A model generated the notes under the pieces. The model worked only from the letters and a program-made list of their open reading frames with translations, ran no database searches and had not been told where the DNA came from. Positions 8,489 through 16,351 of a DNA stretch of 16,851 nt are shown one piece after another. Made by a program: the position numbers and the translations under genes. Position 1 is the stretch's first letter. Each line of letters opens with the position of its first letter. Location: the NCBI GenBank assembly GCA_002438565.1, contig DJPN01000024.1, positions 1 to 16,851 on the forward strand. The letters are read 5' to 3'. This DNA comes from Alphaproteobacteria bacterium UBA6411 (GTDB lineage: Bacteria; Pseudomonadota; Alphaproteobacteria; CAAGCB01; CAG-977).

Positions 8489-9943
8489 ATGTTTGATTGG
8501 CGCAGAAAATACCTGCAAATCGTCATGCGGCGCAACGAGGATTTTGAAACGCCGTACCATTTCGTCGAACGCGTTTTGACGGTGTCTTTGCCATCGGCCA
8601 TCATGCTGATTATTTTGGTCATTATGGGCGAAGTCAGCTCTGTGTCGGCGGTGGCGGGATTTGCGGGTGTTGTTGCGCTGACGGTTTTGCTGTCTTTGCC
8701 GTTTTTCGTAACCTTGCAGTCGGTGACGCGCTATGTCCGCGAAATGGCGGAAGAAAAGGATTTTTCGGAATTGCCTCACATGACCGGCAAAGATGACGAA
8801 TCCGCGCTGATTGTCGCGGCAATCAACCGCATGCGCACGATTTGGCTGAACAAAACCGAACGGCTGGAGGCGCAAACCCTGTCCGATGCGGCGGTGTTGG
8901 ACAGCTTGCCCGATCCGCTGCTGATGTTGGACGAAGACGGTGAAGTCATGGGGGCGAATATGGCCGCGCGCCATGTTCTGGGGCTGTCCGTGCGCGGGAA
9001 AAGGCTGGCCGATGTTATCGGCGACAACGCATTGGGACAGGCGGCGGAGCACGTTATTTCCGCGGAAGAAACAAAAAAAAGCCTTGAAATCGCTTTAAAC
9101 GGGCGCACTTACAATGCCAAAATCGAACGCTTGCCCGCCGAAGCGAAAGCGGGCGCGGTTGCCGTGCTGACTTTGTACGATATGACGGCGCAAAAACAGT
9201 TCGAGCAGATGCAGGCGGATTTTGTCGCGAATGCCAGCCACGAATTGCGCACGCCGCTGTCGATTCTGTCGGGCTTTGTCGAAACGCTGCAAAGCACGGC
9301 GCGCGACGATGTGCAGGCGCGGGATAAGTTTTTGGGCATTATGCAAACGCAGGCGGCGCGCATGTCCGCGCTGATTGAAAGCCTGCTGTCCCTGTCTCGT
9401 CTGCAAATGAACGCGAACAACAAACCGTCGGAGGCTGTCGACGTTCCCGAGATTTTGAAAAACGTCAAACAAATGCTGGATTCCAAAGCCGAAAAGAAAA
9501 ACGCCGTTATTGCACTGAAGCTTTGCGCTCAGCCGTACCGCATTTTCGGCGATACGGGCGAATTGACGCAAGTGTTTCAAAACTTGACGGACAACGCTTT
9601 GAAATACGGACAGGACGGCGGAACGGTCACGCTGTCATGCAAAGTCGACGGCAACAACTATCTGGTGTCCGTGCACAACACGGGCGACACGATTAACCCC
9701 GAAGCGTTGCCCCATGTTTTTGAACGTTTTTACCGCGTCGCCGAAACGAAAAACAAAGCGCGCGGAACGGGGCTGGGATTGGCGATTGTGGCGCAAATCG
9801 TCAAACACCATGACGGAAAAATAACGGTGGAAAGTTCGGCGGAGTCGGGGACGACCTTTACGGTGTCGCTTCCGTTTTCGCCCGAAGTCGGCGATTCAGA
9901 AAATACAGAATCGTCAGCCCCGGCAAACACAGAAGCGCCGTAA
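8489..9943 (+). CDS. Membrane sensor histidine kinase, PhoR-like
   Basis: Two-component sensor that should autophosphorylate on His and pass phosphate to a response regulator. It has two membrane segments (about 30-48 and 55-77) joined by only a few periplasmic residues, so there is no sizeable external sensor domain, as in PhoR. A PAS-like domain follows (about 133-235), then the HisKA box FVANASHELRTPLSIL (245-260, phospho-acceptor H251), N box NLTDNALKYG (365-374), a G1 region reading HNTGDTI (397-403), the FERFYRV segment and G2 box GTGLGLAIV (426-434). The G1 Asp is Asn, as also occurs in CusS-type kinases. A good Shine-Dalgarno (AAAGGG, 8477-8482) precedes the ATG by six bases. No response regulator is in the window. 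The last 28 residues overlap ampG on the other strand and include a Ser/Glu/Thr-rich tail after the ATPase fold. Assignment to PhoR itself is uncertain. Confidence 0.9.
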   Translation: MFDWRRKYLQIVMRRNEDFETPYHFVERVLTVSLPSAIMLIILVIMGEVSSVSAVAGFAGVVALTVLLSLPFFVTLQSVTRYVREMAEEKDFSELPHMTGKDDESALIVAAINRMRTIWLNKTERLEAQTLSDAAVLDSLPDPLLMLDEDGEVMGANMAARHVLGLSVRGKRLADVIGDNALGQAAEHVISAEETKKSLEIALNGRTYNAKIERLPAEAKAGAVAVLTLYDMTAQKQFEQMQADFVANASHELRTPLSILSGFVETLQSTARDDVQARDKFLGIMQTQAARMSALIESLLSLSRLQMNANNKPSEAVDVPEILKNVKQMLDSKAEKKNAVIALKLCAQPYRIFGDTGELTQVFQNLTDNALKYGQDGGTVTLSCKVDGNNYLVSVHNTGDTINPEALPHVFERFYRVAETKNKARGTGLGLAIVAQIVKHHDGKITVESSAESGTTFTVSLPFSPEVGDSENTESSAPANTEAP

Positions 9944-11120
9944 ACACGAAAAACGGCGCCCAGCCCAGTTTGACGACCAGCCAGCCGCTGGCCGCCGACA
10001 GCAAATCGCGCGGCAAAGCCATTAAAGAGCTGAGCAGCGCGTATTGCGTCGCGGTATAGGATTTGTTGCACAGCGAAGACATATACGCGACAAACGCCGT
10101 CGTTGCCATGCCCGCCGCCGTATTGTCGGACACAATCGCCGAAATCAGCCAGACGAACGATTTTCCCTCGACCGCCAATCCCGCAAACGGCAGGTTGGAA
10201 AGCCCCTGCAAAACACCGCAAATCAGCAGGCTTTTGAACAATCCGAATTTGGCAACCAAAATTCCGCCGACAAATCCGCCGAAAATCGTTGCGGCAACAC
10301 CCCATATTTTGACAATGGCGGCGATTTCCGTGTTGGTAAAGCCCGATTCCTTGTACAGTTTCGGGGTGACCGTGCCGATTGTCGTTTCGCACATTTTGTA
10401 GGTCAGCAAAAACAAAACAATCAACAGCCAGTCGGGTTTTTTCAAAAAGTCTGCAATCGGCGCGGCAACGGCGTCTTTGAAAAAATTTTTTTGTTTGGGC
10501 TGAACCGTGATTTCGGGTTCTTTGGCGCATAAAACCGTTGCCATGCCGACAACACCCGACAAAGCCAAAACTTCGTAAACCCGCGTCCAGCCGATGATGT
10601 CGGATAAAAAAAGCGCGCCTGCCCCTGCAACCAGCATGCCGATGCGGTAGCCGAAAACAAAAGTCGCCGCCGCCGCGCCTTGTTCGGAATCTTTCAAATA
10701 TTCGATGCGGAAAGCGTCGAAAACAACGTCCTGCGATGCGGAAAAAAAGGCGACCAAGACCGCAAAACATGCCGTCGTCAGCGGGTTTTCAGCGGGATTT
10801 GTATGCACCAAAGCGATTAAGCTTGCCATCAGGCAGGCTTGAAACAAAATCGCCCATGACCGCCTTTGCCCCAGCCGTTTGGTCAGAAACGGCAAAGGCA
10901 TGCGGTCGATATAGGGCGACCAAAGAAATTTGAAACTGTACGGCAGGCGCACCAGAGAAAACGCGGCAATCGCCTTGACGTTCACGCCGCAGTCGGACAG
11001 CCAGAACGACAGCGTCGAAAACACCAAAACCAAAGGCAGACCGCTGAAAAGCCCCAAAATCAGCATCGCAATCATTTTCGGGTTTTTATACACCGAAAAC
11101 GCGGTTTTCCAAGCGGTCAT
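9858..11120 (-). CDS. ampG: AmpG-family muropeptide permease (MFS)
   Basis: Inner-membrane proton-linked importer of GlcNAc-anhydroMurNAc muropeptides released by lytic transglycosylases, part of peptidoglycan recycling. The 420-aa protein is hydrophobic with about 12 membrane segments. It matches the E. coli AmpG pattern in several blocks: LILGLFSGLPLVLVFSTLSF near residue 20, FKFLWSPYIDR (about 63-73), FFSASQDVVFDAFR (about 125-138) and GYRIGMLVAG. It is shorter than E. coli AmpG (491 aa), mostly at the C-terminus. It follows typA after six bases, so the two are likely cotranscribed; GGATAAAAGG before the ATG, partly inside the typA stop, is the probable ribosome binding site. Its last 27 codons, encoding the final membrane helix and tail, are antisense to the 3' end of the histidine kinase gene. 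Confidence 0.92.
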   Translation of the reverse strand: MTAWKTAFSVYKNPKMIAMLILGLFSGLPLVLVFSTLSFWLSDCGVNVKAIAAFSLVRLPYSFKFLWSPYIDRMPLPFLTKRLGQRRSWAILFQACLMASLIALVHTNPAENPLTTACFAVLVAFFSASQDVVFDAFRIEYLKDSEQGAAAATFVFGYRIGMLVAGAGALFLSDIIGWTRVYEVLALSGVVGMATVLCAKEPEITVQPKQKNFFKDAVAAPIADFLKKPDWLLIVLFLLTYKMCETTIGTVTPKLYKESGFTNTEIAAIVKIWGVAATIFGGFVGGILVAKFGLFKSLLICGVLQGLSNLPFAGLAVEGKSFVWLISAIVSDNTAAGMATTAFVAYMSSLCNKSYTATQYALLSSLMALPRDLLSAASGWLVVKLGWAPFFVFTALLCLPGLTILYFLNRRLRAKTEATP

Positions 11121-11126
11121 CGCCTT

Positions 11127-12962
11127 TTATCCGTTATCTTTTTCCAACTGGGCGCGTTTGTTCGCGTCGCGTTTGCGCAGGTTGGTGTCCAGAATCGCTT
11201 TGCGCAGACGGAACGTTTTGGGCGTGACTTCCAGCAGTTCGTCGTCTTGGATGTAGGCAAGCGCTTCTTCCAAGCTCATTTTAATCGGCGGAATCAGCTG
11301 GATGTTTTCGTCTTTCGCGGCGGCGCGGATGTTGGTCAAGTGTTTCGTTTTAATCGGGTTGACTTCGATATCGTTCGATTTCGTGTGTTCGCCGACAATC
11401 ATGCCTTCGTACACGTCCGCACCCGGATCGATGAACATGGGACCGCGGTCTTCCAGTTTCCACAGCGCGTAGGCAACGGCGACGCCGTTGTCGGTCGATA
11501 CCAGAACGCCCGTGCGGCGGCCGGGAATCGAACCCTTGTACGGTTCGTAGCTGTGGAACATTTTGTTCATCACGCCCGTGCCGCAGGTGTCCGTCAAAAA
11601 CTGCGAATGATAGCCGATGAGCGCGCGCGACGGGGCAAGGAACGTCAAACGGGTTTTGCCGCCGCCCGACGGGCGCATGTCCGTCATTTCGGCGCGGCGT
11701 TCGCCCAGCGTCTGGCAAACCGTGCCGACATACTGTTCATCGACGTCGATAACGACTTCCTCAATCGGTTCAAGGGTTTTGCCGGAAACGGGGTCTTTCT
11801 GCATCAAAACGTGCGGGCGGCTGATGGACAGCTCGAAACCTTCGCGGCGCATCTGTTCAATCAGAATGCCCAGCTGCAATTCGCCGCGGCCGGCGACTTC
11901 AAACGCGTCGGTCGAACCCGTGCGCGAAATGCGCAGGGCGACGTTGCCCTCGGCTTCTTTCTGCAAACGATCCCAAATCACGCGGGAGGTCACTTTGTCC
12001 CCCTCTTTGCCCGCCAAAGGCGACGTGTTAATCGAAAACGTCATCGCCAGCGTCGGCGGGTCAATGGGCTGAGCGGGAATCGGCGTCGTGACCGACTGGT
12101 CGCACAAGGTGTCCGCCACGGTCGCTTTGGTAAAGCCCGCAATGGAAACGATGTCGCCCGCTTCGGCTTCCTCCAGTCCCGTACGTTTCAATCCGCGGAA
12201 AGCCAAGATTTTGCTGACGCGCGCGGTTTCGATGACCTTGCCCGAACGGTCAAGGGCTTTGATGCAGGAATTGACTTTGACCGAACCCGAATGAATTTTG
12301 CCCGTCAAAATGCGCCCGACGAACGGGTCGTTTTCAATCGTCGTCGCCAACAGGGTGAACGGCGCATAGGGGTCGCATTTGGGGGGCGGCACGAATTTCA
12401 TAATCGCGTCAAACAGCGGTTCGATGGACGTGCGCGGGTCTTTGTCCAAATCGTAAACAGCCCAGCCCTCGCGTCCCGAAGCGTACAAGACGGGGAAATC
12501 CAGCTGTTCATCCGTCGCGTCCAGCGAAGCGAACAAATCGAACACTTCTTCGTAGACTTCCTGCGGGCGGGCGTCTGGACGGTCGACTTTGTTGATTAAA
12601 ACAATCGGCTTCAATCCCAGCTTCAGCGCTTTGCTGACGACGAATTTCGTCTGCGGCAAAGGACCTTCGGCGGCGTCGACCAAAACGATGGCCGAATCCA
12701 CCATGTCCAGAATACGTTCGACTTCGCCGCCGAAATCCGCGTGCCCCGGCGTGTCAACGATGTTGATGCGCGCGCCTTTCCATTCGATGGACGTGCATTT
12801 CGCCAAAATGGTGATGCCGCGTTCGCGTTCCAAATCGTTGGAATCCATGGCGCGTTCGGCAACGACCTGATTGTCGCGGAACGTGCCGCTTTGACGCAGC
12901 ATGGTATCGACCAGAGTGGTTTTGCCGTGGTCGACGTGGGCAATGATAGCAATATTACGCAT
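11127..12962 (-). CDS. typA: Ribosome-associated translational GTPase TypA/BipA
   Basis: Translational GTPase of the EF-G/LepA group that binds the ribosome and supports 50S assembly and growth under stress or cold. At 611 aa it has the normal length. G-domain motifs are clear: G1 HVDHGKTT (9-16), G2 ERGIT (47-51), G3 DTPGH (70-74), G4 NKVD (124-127) and a G5-like ASGREGWA. They are followed by EF-Tu domain II-like and EF-G domain III/V-like regions, then the BipA-specific C-terminal part ending near LEVTPKTFRLRKAIL. The family tells TypA from LepA by this C-terminal domain. The start is supported by GAAGAAG nine bases upstream (12972-12978) and by a good promoter (13000-13028). It heads a likely typA-ampG operon, divergent from the EF-hand gene. 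Confidence 0.97.
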   Translation of the reverse strand: MRNIAIIAHVDHGKTTLVDTMLRQSGTFRDNQVVAERAMDSNDLERERGITILAKCTSIEWKGARINIVDTPGHADFGGEVERILDMVDSAIVLVDAAEGPLPQTKFVVSKALKLGLKPIVLINKVDRPDARPQEVYEEVFDLFASLDATDEQLDFPVLYASGREGWAVYDLDKDPRTSIEPLFDAIMKFVPPPKCDPYAPFTLLATTIENDPFVGRILTGKIHSGSVKVNSCIKALDRSGKVIETARVSKILAFRGLKRTGLEEAEAGDIVSIAGFTKATVADTLCDQSVTTPIPAQPIDPPTLAMTFSINTSPLAGKEGDKVTSRVIWDRLQKEAEGNVALRISRTGSTDAFEVAGRGELQLGILIEQMRREGFELSISRPHVLMQKDPVSGKTLEPIEEVVIDVDEQYVGTVCQTLGERRAEMTDMRPSGGGKTRLTFLAPSRALIGYHSQFLTDTCGTGVMNKMFHSYEPYKGSIPGRRTGVLVSTDNGVAVAYALWKLEDRGPMFIDPGADVYEGMIVGEHTKSNDIEVNPIKTKHLTNIRAAAKDENIQLIPPIKMSLEEALAYIQDDELLEVTPKTFRLRKAILDTNLRKRDANKRAQLEKDNG

Positions 12963-12999
12963 GGGTGTTTACTTCTTCGTTGAATTCAAACTAAGCGTT

Positions 13000-13028
13000 T
13001 TTCTATGCAGTTTTGCTTGATTTGTCAA
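13000..13028 (-). promoter_or_regulatory. Sigma-70-type promoter for typA-ampG
   Basis: On the minus strand a perfect -35 TTGACA (13028-13023) is followed after exactly 17 bases by TAGAAA (13005-13000), 4 of 6 matches to TATAAT. A transcript would begin near 12993 and give a leader of about 30 bases before the typA ATG, with the ribosome binding site inside it. This is the best promoter match I noticed in the window. Confidence 0.6.
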
Positions 13029-13046
13029 CAATTTTCACGGTATTCT
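13017..13046 (+). promoter_or_regulatory. Possible weak promoter for the EF-hand gene
   Basis: TTGATT (13017-13022) and TATTCT (13041-13046) each match the sigma-70 consensus at 4 of 6 positions, with an 18-base spacer. It overlaps the typA promoter head to head, so RNA polymerase could not occupy both at once. An alternative -35, TTGTCA at 13022-13027, has no good -10 partner. The match is weak. Confidence 0.25.
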
Positions 13047-13060
13047 GAATAAAAAGCGAC

Positions 13061-13066
13061 GGAGGA
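13061..13066 (+). promoter_or_regulatory. Strong Shine-Dalgarno that fixes a GTG start
   Basis: GGAGGA ends five bases before the GTG at 13072. The codons after that GTG give a typical signal peptide (MKKALF...). Together these decide that the EF-hand gene starts at GTG rather than at a later ATG. Confidence 0.8.
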
Positions 13067-13071
13067 CGGCT

Positions 13072-13803
13072 GTGAAAAAAGCTTTGTTTTTGGGAATGGG
13101 ATTTTTGGTGTCCGTTTCGGCGGCGAACGCGCAGATTCCCGATGTGTCGGAAATGATGGGCGACGCGTTCGATTTGCTGGACGTCAACAATGACGGTTTT
13201 ATTTCGTCGAACGAATACAAAAGCTTCGTCGGTGGCGTCGATCTGGACGCTTTGCTGGACGAAGCGCAAAAGAAAAATAAAAAATCCAGACTGAACGCCG
13301 CGTTCAAAACCTTTGATAAAAACAAAGACGGCAATCTGGAAAAGGACGAATTCCTGCTTTTGATGCAAACGGAGGCAATGCTGTCCGCCAGCGAACGGCA
13401 GAACAAAGTCATGGAGTTTGCGGCAAACCCCGACAAAGCGGAAGCCATGCTGCAGGATTCCTTGAAAAAATTGAACGAGGCGGCGGAAAAGCTGAAAAAT
13501 ATGTCCGCCGACGAGCTGGCGAACAATTTCCTTAAAGGCATATCGTCCAACATCGCCGACGAAAACTATTTCCAGATGGATAAAAACAAGGACGGCTGCG
13601 TGACCGAAGACGAATACGCAACTTATATGGTTGAAGACAGCCTCAGAACCGCAAGCGACCCGAAATACGCTTTTACCGAACAGCAGGCGCGCGAAATATA
13701 TCAAGACGAAAAGAAAGCCAAGCCGAACTGTCTGACCAAAGAGGAATATCTGCGCAACTACGATGAAATGCTGTCCGCGCCCGTAGATGCTGACGGGATT
13801 TAG
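13072..13803 (+). CDS. Secreted EF-hand calcium-binding protein
   Basis: A 243-aa protein with a Sec signal peptide (MKKALFLGMGFLVSVSAANA, probable cleavage after A20), so expected in the periplasm or outside. Three canonical EF-hand loops are visible: DVNNDGFISSNE (37-48), DKNKDGNLEKDE (82-93) and DKNKDGCVTEDE (170-181), each with acidic residues at positions 1, 5 and 12. A fourth loop at 214-225 is degenerate: Lys at position 1, Ala at 3, Pro at 5. Between the pairs lies a charged helical region (about 105-160). The only two cysteines, C176 and C220, sit at loop position 7 of EF3 and of the degenerate EF4. The gene stands alone on its strand. Its TAG stop interlocks with the TAA stop of the convergent outer-membrane gene (13800-13803). 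Calcium binding is supported by motif; the partner or role is unknown. Confidence 0.88.
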   Translation: MKKALFLGMGFLVSVSAANAQIPDVSEMMGDAFDLLDVNNDGFISSNEYKSFVGGVDLDALLDEAQKKNKKSRLNAAFKTFDKNKDGNLEKDEFLLLMQTEAMLSASERQNKVMEFAANPDKAEAMLQDSLKKLNEAAEKLKNMSADELANNFLKGISSNIADENYFQMDKNKDGCVTEDEYATYMVEDSLRTASDPKYAFTEQQAREIYQDEKKAKPNCLTKEEYLRNYDEMLSAPVDADGI

Positions 13804-15164
13804 TACCGTCCCGCCATGGCTTTGAACAGCAGGTTTTCGTATTTAATCAGCTGATATTTCTGCGCCAGCAGAGTCTTTTGCGCCGCGTTTTCGTCGGCGA
13901 CAGCCTGCAAAACATCCTTGAAGCTTGCTTTGCCCGCCTGATGCCGCGCGCGGTAATACGCCGTGATTTGGCGGTTGTTTTTCAGCGTTTTTTCGGTGTT
14001 GGCGTAAATTTGTTCCGTTTTGCCGTAAGCAAACGAATAATACGCGACTTCATTTAACGCCTGCGCTAGCGCGTTTTTGAAATCAATCAAAGCGGCGTCG
14101 TAATCGGCACGCGCGATTTTGATGTTGCTTTTCACCCTGTTCCAATCCAAAAACGGCAGATTCAGCGATACGCCGCCCAGCAGGTACGGAAAATCGAACG
14201 TCGATTTCGCGCGGTTGGAGGATGACCCGATTGCGCCGTTCAGGGAAATCGTAGGATACCAGTTTTTTTCTTCGGCTCTCATGGAGCTGAACGCTTTTTT
14301 CAAACGGTACTGCGCGGCGGTCAAATCGGGACGGTTTGCTAAAACGGACACGGGAACGGACAGATGCGGCGTCAAAAGCGGCTGCTTCAAAATCGACGCG
14401 TCGCCCAAAGCCAAGCCGTCCGCCGGCTTCAGATTCAGCACGTTGCGCAGACTTTGTTCCATTTCCTTGGCTTGCGTTTGCGTGTTTAAAAGCGCGGTTT
14501 GTTCGGCAATCAAGCTTTGGCGCGCCTGCACGACCTCCAGCTTGTCGGCCTTGCCCGTTTTGAACCGTGCGCGCGCAATGTTGAGCAAATCGCTGTAAGT
14601 GCCGATGTTTTTCCGCGTCAGCTCGATTGTGTTTTGCAAATAAAGCAGATTGAAATACAAATCGACAACGCTGTTGACGACCGTCAGGCGCGCGCTTTCG
14701 GCGTCGGCGACGGTGGCGTTCAGCTCGAATTCCTGCGCGTCGCGGGCGTCGGCGATTTTGCCGTACAAATCGATTTCATAATTCAGCGCCAATTCGCCCG
14801 AAAAGCTTTGCGTCGATTTTTTGCCGTCATTCAGCTTTTTTTTCGACGACGCGCCCAAACTGCCCGTCATGGTCGGGAACAAATCGGATTCCGACAGGTT
14901 CAGCGTTGCCAGCTGTTTTTGAATTTTGACCGCCGCTTTCAGCATGTCGGGATTGTTTTTCAGCGCAAAGCCTGTCAGGTAGTTCAGTTCGTCGTTGTTG
15001 TACGCTTTCCACCAGTCAAGATCGGCGTTGAATTTTTCCCGCACTTCTTGCGTATAGTTCAGTTCGGATTCCAAAGACGGAACGGATTTCGTCGCCGCGG
15101 CGCATCCCGTCAAAACCGTTGTTGCCAGTAAAAAGGATAAGAATGTGTTTCGTTTCATGGTCAT
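13800..15164 (-). CDS. Outer-membrane efflux lipoprotein, TolC/OprM/NodT family
   Basis: Outer-membrane channel protein expected to trimerise and, with a periplasmic adaptor and an inner-membrane pump, form an export tunnel. The 454-aa protein starts with a lipoprotein signal: positive N-terminus, hydrophobic stretch and lipobox LTGC (C21). Two OEP-type repeats follow, seen as long Ala/Leu/Gln-rich coiled-coil helices (for example around 150-250 and 350-450) and the conserved VLANRPDLTAAQYRL block typical of NodT/OprM members. The start ATG at 15164 overlaps the permease stop as ATGA; an ATG two codons in (15158) is an alternative. As the last gene of an ABC ATPase-permease cassette, it suggests a MacB-type tripartite exporter. 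The adaptor (MacA/HlyD type) is not in this window and may lie upstream of the ATPase. Confidence 0.92.
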   Translation of the reverse strand: MTMKRNTFLSFLLATTVLTGCAAATKSVPSLESELNYTQEVREKFNADLDWWKAYNNDELNYLTGFALKNNPDMLKAAVKIQKQLATLNLSESDLFPTMTGSLGASSKKKLNDGKKSTQSFSGELALNYEIDLYGKIADARDAQEFELNATVADAESARLTVVNSVVDLYFNLLYLQNTIELTRKNIGTYSDLLNIARARFKTGKADKLEVVQARQSLIAEQTALLNTQTQAKEMEQSLRNVLNLKPADGLALGDASILKQPLLTPHLSVPVSVLANRPDLTAAQYRLKKAFSSMRAEEKNWYPTISLNGAIGSSSNRAKSTFDFPYLLGGVSLNLPFLDWNRVKSNIKIARADYDAALIDFKNALAQALNEVAYYSFAYGKTEQIYANTEKTLKNNRQITAYYRARHQAGKASFKDVLQAVADENAAQKTLLAQKYQLIKYENLLFKAMAGRY

Positions 15165-16351
15165 TCACTCGCCAAAGCATCAATGGGGTTCAAGTTGGAC
15201 GCGTTTTTCGCGGGCATATAGCCGAAAATAATTCCGATGGACGAAGAGCATGCCAGCGCCAACACAATCGACGCGGTGGAAAACAGCATGCCGAAGCCCG
15301 TCGCAAACGTGTTGACCAGCCAGCCGAGAGTCAGCGAAAACGCGACGCCAAGCCCTCCGCCCAGCACACAAATCAGCACGGATTCGATAAGGAATTGCAG
15401 CAAAATGTCGTATTGCTTCGCCCCGATTGCCATGCGGATTCCGATTTCGCGCGTGCGCTCCGTAACCGATACCAGCATAATGTTCATGACACCGATGCCG
15501 CCGACAATCAAAGAGATGACCGCAATACAAGCAATCAGCAGGCGCATTGTTCCCGTCGTGCTTTCAATCGTTTGCTTGATGCTGTCCGTGTTAATCATAA
15601 AGAAATCTTTTTTGCCGTGACGCGCGGTCAAAATGGCTTCGATGCTGTCCTCGGCGACTTGGGATTTGACCGAATCGCTGACGCGGACGGTAATCGAATT
15701 GATGTCCTTGCCGCCCGTGATTTTGTACATCGCGGTCGTGTAAGGCACCCACAGGTTCATGCTTTCCGACATCGGACCGGGGGAATTGTCCTTTTCCGTC
15801 ATGCCGATGATTTTCAAGGGCTTTTTGTTGAAAATCAGAATTTCGCCCACGGGGTTGGGATTGTCGGCGAACAGTTCCTTGCGCGTGTTGTCGTCAATGA
15901 CGACGACGGAATCGGCTTGGGAAACTTCTTCGGGGCTGAAAATGCGCCCGACGACCAGATTTTTGCCTTTGACCGAGAAATAAGCGCGGTCGACCCCGCG
16001 CAAACTGGCGGTGACCGAATTGTTTTTGTAAACCAAAGTTCCGCTGGTCGACACGTTCGGGCTGGCGTTGTCGATGAACGCTTGACGCGCCAAAAATTCG
16101 GAATCGCTGATTTTCAGCGTTTTGACCTTGCCCGAATGACGGTCGCCGAAGCCTTTGCCGGGCAGGATGTCAATCGTGTTCGTTCCCATTGAACTGATTT
16201 GCTTCATGATTTTGGCCTGGGACGCGTTGCCCAAAGCGACGACCGACACCACCGACGCAATGCCGATGATGATGCCCAGCATGGTCAGAAAGGTGCGCAG
16301 CTTGTTGCTCCACACATTCTGGATTGCCTGCCGGAAGGTTTCAAAGATCAT
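15161..16351 (-). CDS. MacB-type ABC transporter permease; 5' end compositionally foreign
   Basis: Membrane subunit of a type VII (MacB/FtsX-fold) ABC exporter that uses cytoplasmic ATP hydrolysis to drive periplasmic conformational change. It is 396 aa: TM1 at about 20-42 with TMLGIIIGIASV, a large periplasmic domain (about 43-268), then three membrane segments (about 270-295, 318-345 and 358-378). The coupling motif VTERTREIGIRMAIGA (297-312) and the C-terminal GYMPAKNASNLNPIDAL are diagnostic. The ATPase is a separate gene, not fused as in E. coli MacB. Codons 1 to about 31 use CTG, ACC and CAG like the upstream ATPase; from codon 32 on they switch to GCG, TCG, TTG and ACG like the rest of the window. 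The reading frame stays intact across the switch, so the product may be a hybrid. Substrate is unknown. Confidence 0.9.
   Translation of the reverse strand: MIFETFRQAIQNVWSNKLRTFLTMLGIIIGIASVVSVVALGNASQAKIMKQISSMGTNTIDILPGKGFGDRHSGKVKTLKISDSEFLARQAFIDNASPNVSTSGTLVYKNNSVTASLRGVDRAYFSVKGKNLVVGRIFSPEEVSQADSVVVIDDNTRKELFADNPNPVGEILIFNKKPLKIIGMTEKDNSPGPMSESMNLWVPYTTAMYKITGGKDINSITVRVSDSVKSQVAEDSIEAILTARHGKKDFFMINTDSIKQTIESTTGTMRLLIACIAVISLIVGGIGVMNIMLVSVTERTREIGIRMAIGAKQYDILLQFLIESVLICVLGGGLGVAFSLTLGWLVNTFATGFGMLFSTASIVLALACSSSIGIIFGYMPAKNASNLNPIDALASE
16250..16285. other. Compositional breakpoint (assembly chimera or recombination junction)
   Basis: Codon choice changes abruptly here, within the stretch encoding the conserved TMLGIIIGIASV segment of the permease. 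On the far side (towards 16851) every Thr codon in the ATPase is ACC, every Gln is CAG and no Leu is TTG or TTA. On the near side ACG, CAA, TTG, GCG and TCG are frequent. The shared conserved motif provides about 26 bases (16259-16284) that two unrelated genomes could have in common. Confidence 0.65.

Noticed and set aside
9073..9080. A8 run in the histidine kinase, a possible slippage site
   Set aside because: The frame is intact on both sides and gives continuous PAS-to-HisKA sequence, with no alternative frame of interest. Likewise the A7T6 run in ampG near 10480-10492 leaves a continuous protein.
9892..9913. Possible terminator hairpin in the kinase/ampG overlap (CGATTC ... GAATCG)
   Set aside because: Only 6-bp arms with a 10-base loop, no T-run on either strand, and it lies within both coding regions.
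10866..12599. 577-codon open frame opposite typA and the start of ampG
   Set aside because: Same codon-aligned antisense effect; biased Arg/Phe/Gln/His composition and no domain. typA is complete with all GTPase motifs on the other strand.
15119..16192. 357-codon open frame opposite the permease
   Set aside because: Codon-aligned shadow of the permease gene with unnatural composition. It crosses the end of the outer-membrane gene without any start signal.
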